From NCBI GenBank assembly GCA_963575745.1, contig CAUYUJ010018298.1, positions 44,740 to 108,739 on the forward strand: a DNA stretch of 64,000 nucleotides, written 5' to 3'. Each line of letters starts with the position of its first letter. Positions within the stretch are counted from its first letter, which is position 1. Positions 60,721 through 64,000 of the stretch are shown piece by piece. The position numbers were made by a program, and so were the translations under genes. Source of the DNA: Prorocentrum cordatum (taxonomy: Eukaryota; Sar; Dinophyceae; Prorocentrales; Prorocentraceae). The notes beneath the pieces are model-generated. The model was given only the letters and a program-made list of their open reading frames with translations. It did not search any database and was not told the DNA's origin.

Positions 60721-62042
60721 TTGCGTAGTGTGCACGTCGTGCTGGAGTCGTACATTCCCAACCTTGACGCGGACATGGTCGAGCAGCCGGGGGGGGTGAA
60801 GCGCGTTGTCAAGGTTCTGATTGACACCGAGGCCATCCTCGGCAGGATCCAGAGGCTCGACTGGGTGTTCGCCCACCTCGACGAGCTGACGGCAAGGTTT
60901 TTCAGGTCTGGAGTGCATGTGATAGGTGATCCGTCTACGCCCGATCTGATCGGGCGAGTTTTGTCACCGGCCCAGGGAAAGGAGGCCGTGTTTTTGGCCA
61001 GCAAAGAGGAAGCCTGGAAGTCCTGGGTCAGGAAGGCGTTCCTGGACGGGGTCAAAGCTGCCCATCGTTTTACCAGGGTCCGTGGTATCCAAAAGGTGCT
61101 CACCGAGGAGCATCGGATCCAACCTTTCGAGCTTGCCAGCGATACGTGCCGCGAATGGTCCCATATTTGGACCACTCATTCTTGCGACGATTTGAAGTTG
61201 CCGAGCGATTCCAAGGATTGGGCGAGCCTGCCGCCGCTCGGGGTCGACGATTTGAGGAGAGCGATTGCACGACTTCCCCCGAAGCTGGCGGTCGGCTGTT
61301 GTGAGATCCATCCCCGTGCGCTCCAGTGCCTTTCTGATGCGATGCTAGCCGCACTTGCGTCGCTACTTGTGCAGTGTGGAAGGGCACTCGTCTGGCCAAG
61401 CAAGCGCTTGGTGAGCGGGCTTGTCAGGCTGCCAAAACCCGACGGTGGCCGCAGGCTAATCGCTATTCTAGACACGATTCTGCGAGTCTGGGGACGCATT
61501 CGGCGTTCTGTTACTGATGAGTGGGCGGCGGGGAGGCGTACTCGGGAGTTTTGGGGGTCTGGGAAGCGTAGAAGTGCGTCGGACTCTGCGTTCGATTTGG
61601 ACTTTTCGGCCGAGGTAGCCGTGGCCAGAGGCTGGCACTCGGTAGCCCTCTTGCTTGATATGATTGAATGCTACGAGATGATAAAGATCTCGGTCTTGTT
61701 TCAGCTTTTTAGATCGGTCGGTTTCCCGGTCCGCCTTGGTTGGATGGTCATCCAGACTTATATTCCCCCTCGGAGGATTGATGCTTTCGGCTCGCTGTCG
61801 GAGCCGTTCGTTTCTCCCCAAGGGATTTTAGCTGGATGCTCGGCGGCTGCTCTATTATGATGGCAGTGCTGCTGCAACCAGTTAAATGTGTGATTGAAAG
61901 ATTTCCAGTCCAGGCGAGAACTCTAATGGACGACGTCTCTCTGCATTGGTCAGGTCCCGACCCCGGGCGAGGTGAGGTGGTCCTTGCTGCGGCTAGGGAG
62001 TTATGTCTTCTCGTGCGCCCGATTGGCGCTCTGTTGACCCAA
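60721..62042 (+). pseudogene. Reverse transcriptase of element C
   Basis: Open for 379 codons to TGA at 61,858. Fingers: SGLVRLPKPDGGRRLIAI. Motif A: VALLLDMIECYEMIK. Motif B: SPQGILAGCSAAALL, then a shift. Motif C in the next frame (61,836-62,042): RTLMDDVSLHW, DD pair intact. The motifs match element B (ILAGC; LMDDVS) much more closely than A. The N-terminal 150 residues (WVFAHLDELTARFFRS; KSWVRKAFLDGVKAAHRFT) match B's pre-RT linker. Confidence 0.85.
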
Positions 62043-62790
62043 TAAGTCGGGGTTTGTGGCCGCCAGCTTGGCCGCTTCCAAGCATGCGGCAATGTCGGCC
62101 AAGCCGATGGGAAGGCGACCTTGGTCATGCTTCGTTTGGCAGGCGTGCTCTCCGAAAGGTGGAAGCTAAGAGGCGAGTTGCGCTGGTTAGGGGGAAGCAC
62201 CGCATCCAGGTGCTCAATAATTCTGCGGGCACCAAGGTTGCTGGCTTGTGGCGCACAGGCCTCGTGCCCAGTGGAGGCCACGGGGCCTCGGTATCAGGAG
62301 TGACCAATGAAACGCTCAGAACTCTCGGGGCCTTAGCTGGGGGCCCTATGGGGACGGGTGGAGCTTCTCACGTCACTGGTTTCTTGTATACCCACAAGGA
62401 TCCCAGCTTTGACCCCGTAGTCGATGCTACGATCCTGCTTGTGTTCAGATGTTGCTGCTGGGCCTGGGATCGGAAAGCGCCCAGTTCTGACTTGCGAGTG
62501 GCCTGCTCGGCGGCTCAAGCTCGTTTGCGCGATCGCCCTCGCTGGGGTCGCGTTCAGGGGCCTATGTGGGGCGGTCATTCTATCGTTGCTGCGAGTTGGG
62601 TGGGATCTAGCTTTTAACCATCAACTGAGGGCGGGCCAGGGTGAACTTATTTCTCTGTTCACCGTTTGCCCTTGTGATGTCAAGCAGCGTTTGCGCGAGG
62701 GCATCAGTCGTGCCCAAGTGCGGCAGATTTTGGAGGCGATTCCCGAGGCTTGTGGTGGTGGGCCTGTCTGGGGGCGCGCGCGCTCAGATT
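62043..62790 (+). pseudogene. RT connection region of element C
   Basis: Frames read RKVEAKRRVALVRGKHRI, TKVAGLWRTGLVPSGGHG, GFLYTHKDPSFDPVVDA and WGRVQGPMWGGHSIV, matching B's WRTGLLPAAAHG, FYDPFYDV and CHGPMAAVY in order. A final frame near 62,640-62,790 reads GELISLFTVCPCDVKQRL and REGISRAQVRQILEAIPE. Broken by shifts near 62,050 and 62,617. Confidence 0.65.
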
Positions 62791-63146
62791 AGGGATTTTG
62801 GCTGCTTAGGGCCCTCCTAGGCAAGCGGCCCTCAGAGGCCTGATCAGCGGGAAACTCTGGCCGCCAGCCAAGAAGCAGCAGCGTAGCTACGCAGCTGGCC
62901 CCAAGTGCGAATTCGGTTGCGATGCCCTCGGCACTTTCGGTCACCAGTGGTATGAGTGTAAACGAGTTTGGGAACCCAGTGATGACCCAGCCGAGGCGTC
63001 CCTTTTTTCCGGACGATGTGATTGAGCATGTGAATTGGCCGCGGGACAGAGCGAAGGGTATGCTCCCCGACTTCGACACTTCGCGCGGTGTTCCTCTCCT
63101 CCCCCTCAGCATCGCTCCTGTCCCAGCCAAGCCGTGGGGCTTTTAA
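62791..63146 (+). pseudogene. Cys/His linker of element C
   Basis: One frame reads KCEFGCDALGTFGHQWYEC, a C-x3-C...H...C knuckle. Element B's version is cut by the T-rich tract. Other frames to 63,146 are Pro-rich (FFPDDVIEHVNWPRDRA). The knuckle probably binds zinc and may contact nucleic acid. Confidence 0.55.
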
Positions 63147-63640
63147 CTTTTTTGTTCCGACGGTTCTGGCTTTTCGAACGGTCCACCCGAAGCTTGCCGC
63201 TGCGGGTGGGCCGTGGTCGAGCTGAGTCCTGGGGGCCGGCCCATTCGGGCGTGTTTTGGGCCCTTTTCCAGGGGCCATCCAGACTGCCCCCAGGGCCGAA
63301 AGGCATGCGTGGCCGCAGGCGGTCCGCCTCGGCCCGAGACGAGTTGAGATTATCAGTGGTCACCTCTCGGCGGTGCGAGAGGCGTCGAGCTGGTCTGCCG
63401 AGCTGGCTACAGGGTGTCACAAGCATGCGTGCATCTGGCGAGATTGGTTCCAGTTGTGTCCAGCAGGGGCTCCGCCCAGCGAGAGGCCCCGAGTCCGTTG
63501 GACCCCAGCCAGTGGAGACCTCGACTCCCTCTTGTTTGGCAGGTGCGCTTCGAGCCTAGATCGAACCGTGGACACTGCGGTTTTCGATTATCTGGGCAAC
63601 ATGTGGGCCGATTTCTTTGCTGAGCTGGGGGCGCAGTAAC
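63147..63640 (+). pseudogene. RNase H of element C
   Basis: Begins FCSDGSGFSNGPPEACR (first Asp) and CGWAVVELSPGGRPIRA in one frame; a shift at 63,256 leads to GPFPGAIQTAPRAERHAW (Glu). The next motif reads IISGHLSAVREASSW, where B has CSDRLAFVQEG; the second Asp is therefore Gly here. The end is GNMWADFFAELGAQ followed by TAA. Loss of one acidic residue and the frameshift would inactivate it. Confidence 0.75.
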
Positions 63641-64000
63641 ATGCTTTTGCTAACGTCGCCACCGCCACTTTAAAAGCGCAGTTGAAGGGCGCGAGAAAGA
63701 CGTGCCGATTTCTGGGTCAGGTCGCTCAGTTCGTCGCGTCTCAGGCTGATTCCTCTTCCATGTCTGCGAGGCCCTGCCGTAGTAATCCCTTGGCGGTGCC
63801 TCAGCTTTCCTTCCTTTCTCACGACTGGAGGTGGCGGAGAGTGGGGGGGCGAGGTGTACGTGGTGCCACTGCTCAGGCAAGACCTCGCTCTCTCGAGCAA
63901 AGCTTGAGCAGCCTGGCAATAAGTGTGACCCACGCCGCCCCACGTGTATCTCGCAGCTGTTAGAACCGAGCGTCACAATGCCCTCCTCCCTAGGGCGCGT
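63641..64000 (+). pseudogene. Start of the C-terminal region of element C
   Basis: The frame LKGARKTCRFLGQVAQFV continues as in B (QNKLTWRFLSSAVQIIS). The zinc modules expected next are not seen before the window ends; the last 200 bases look diverged. Confidence 0.45.

Larger units (their letters stand above)
58010..64000 (+). mobile_element. Retroelement C, SL-tagged paralogue of B, 3' end outside window
   Basis: At least 6 kb. Order: DinoSL and relic, 5' leader with a 16-bp hairpin, ORF1 in three frames, EEP endonuclease in two frames, RT, connection region, Cys/His linker, RNase H, and the start of the C-terminal region at the right edge. Homology to B is continuous after ORF1, but divergence is high, so the two are not recent tandem copies. 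Every domain has at least one break. Confidence 0.85.

Overview
The window looks like nuclear DNA of a dinoflagellate. Two perfect copies of the dinoflagellate spliced-leader (DinoSL) sequence lie at 50,703 and 58,010. There are several decayed non-LTR retrotransposons, very large GGA/TCC and other simple arrays, GC-rich spacers and almost no intact host genes. A Prorocentrum- or Symbiodinium-like genome would fit, but the genus cannot be proved from the sequence. One 100-base run of N (46,401-46,500) marks an assembly gap.

Layout. 41-4,120 (+): decayed retroelement D (ORF1 tail, endonuclease, reverse transcriptase RT, RNase H). 4,192-6,410: composite trinucleotide microsatellite. 6,455-13,100 (-): retroelement A, nearly full length (ORF1 with zinc-binding motif and coiled coil, endonuclease, RT, RNase H, two C-terminal zinc modules), with GGA/TCC arrays beyond both ends. 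13.1-24.7 kb: GC-rich spacer with dispersed 84-bp repeats, simple arrays, an inverted pair of T-rich arrays (20.5-21.4 kb) and one small KOW-like reading frame (21.9 kb). 24.8-30.2 kb: two decayed retrocopies, each headed by a mutated DinoSL. 27.9-49.9 kb: mostly satellites (TGCAA-core arrays with a shared GC-rich tail, a 36-bp perfect hairpin, a 1.33-kb tandem duplication, TCTTGG decamer arrays with a shared tail, 90-, 102- and 63-bp tandem repeats), with a few exon-like islands (27.3, 38.75, 39.69, 47.9, 50.45 kb). 50,703-57,761 (+): retroelement B. 58,010 to the window end (+): retroelement C, a paralogue of B lying head-to-tail behind it.

How the parts relate. A, B and C share one plan: pyrimidine tract, DinoSL or relic, ORF1, endonuclease (EEP fold), RT, Cys/His linker, RNase H, and (seen in A and B) paired C-terminal Cys/His modules. 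RT motif B reads QG[IL]xAG[CT] and motif C reads LMDD or WVDD. D belongs to a different RT lineage. A DinoSL on the genomic copy means the inserted cDNA came from a trans-spliced mRNA; extra SL relics behind the first SL in B and C suggest more than one cycle of trans-splicing and retroposition. The most interesting pattern is that the ends of the elements repeatedly lie at GGA/TCC tracts, which could act as landing sites, could supply a polypyrimidine tract for trans-splicing of the new copy, or could have grown from element ends. All elements carry stops or frameshifts; several frameshifts fall in homopolymers and may be assembly errors. Exon-like islands are weakly supported without RNA data.
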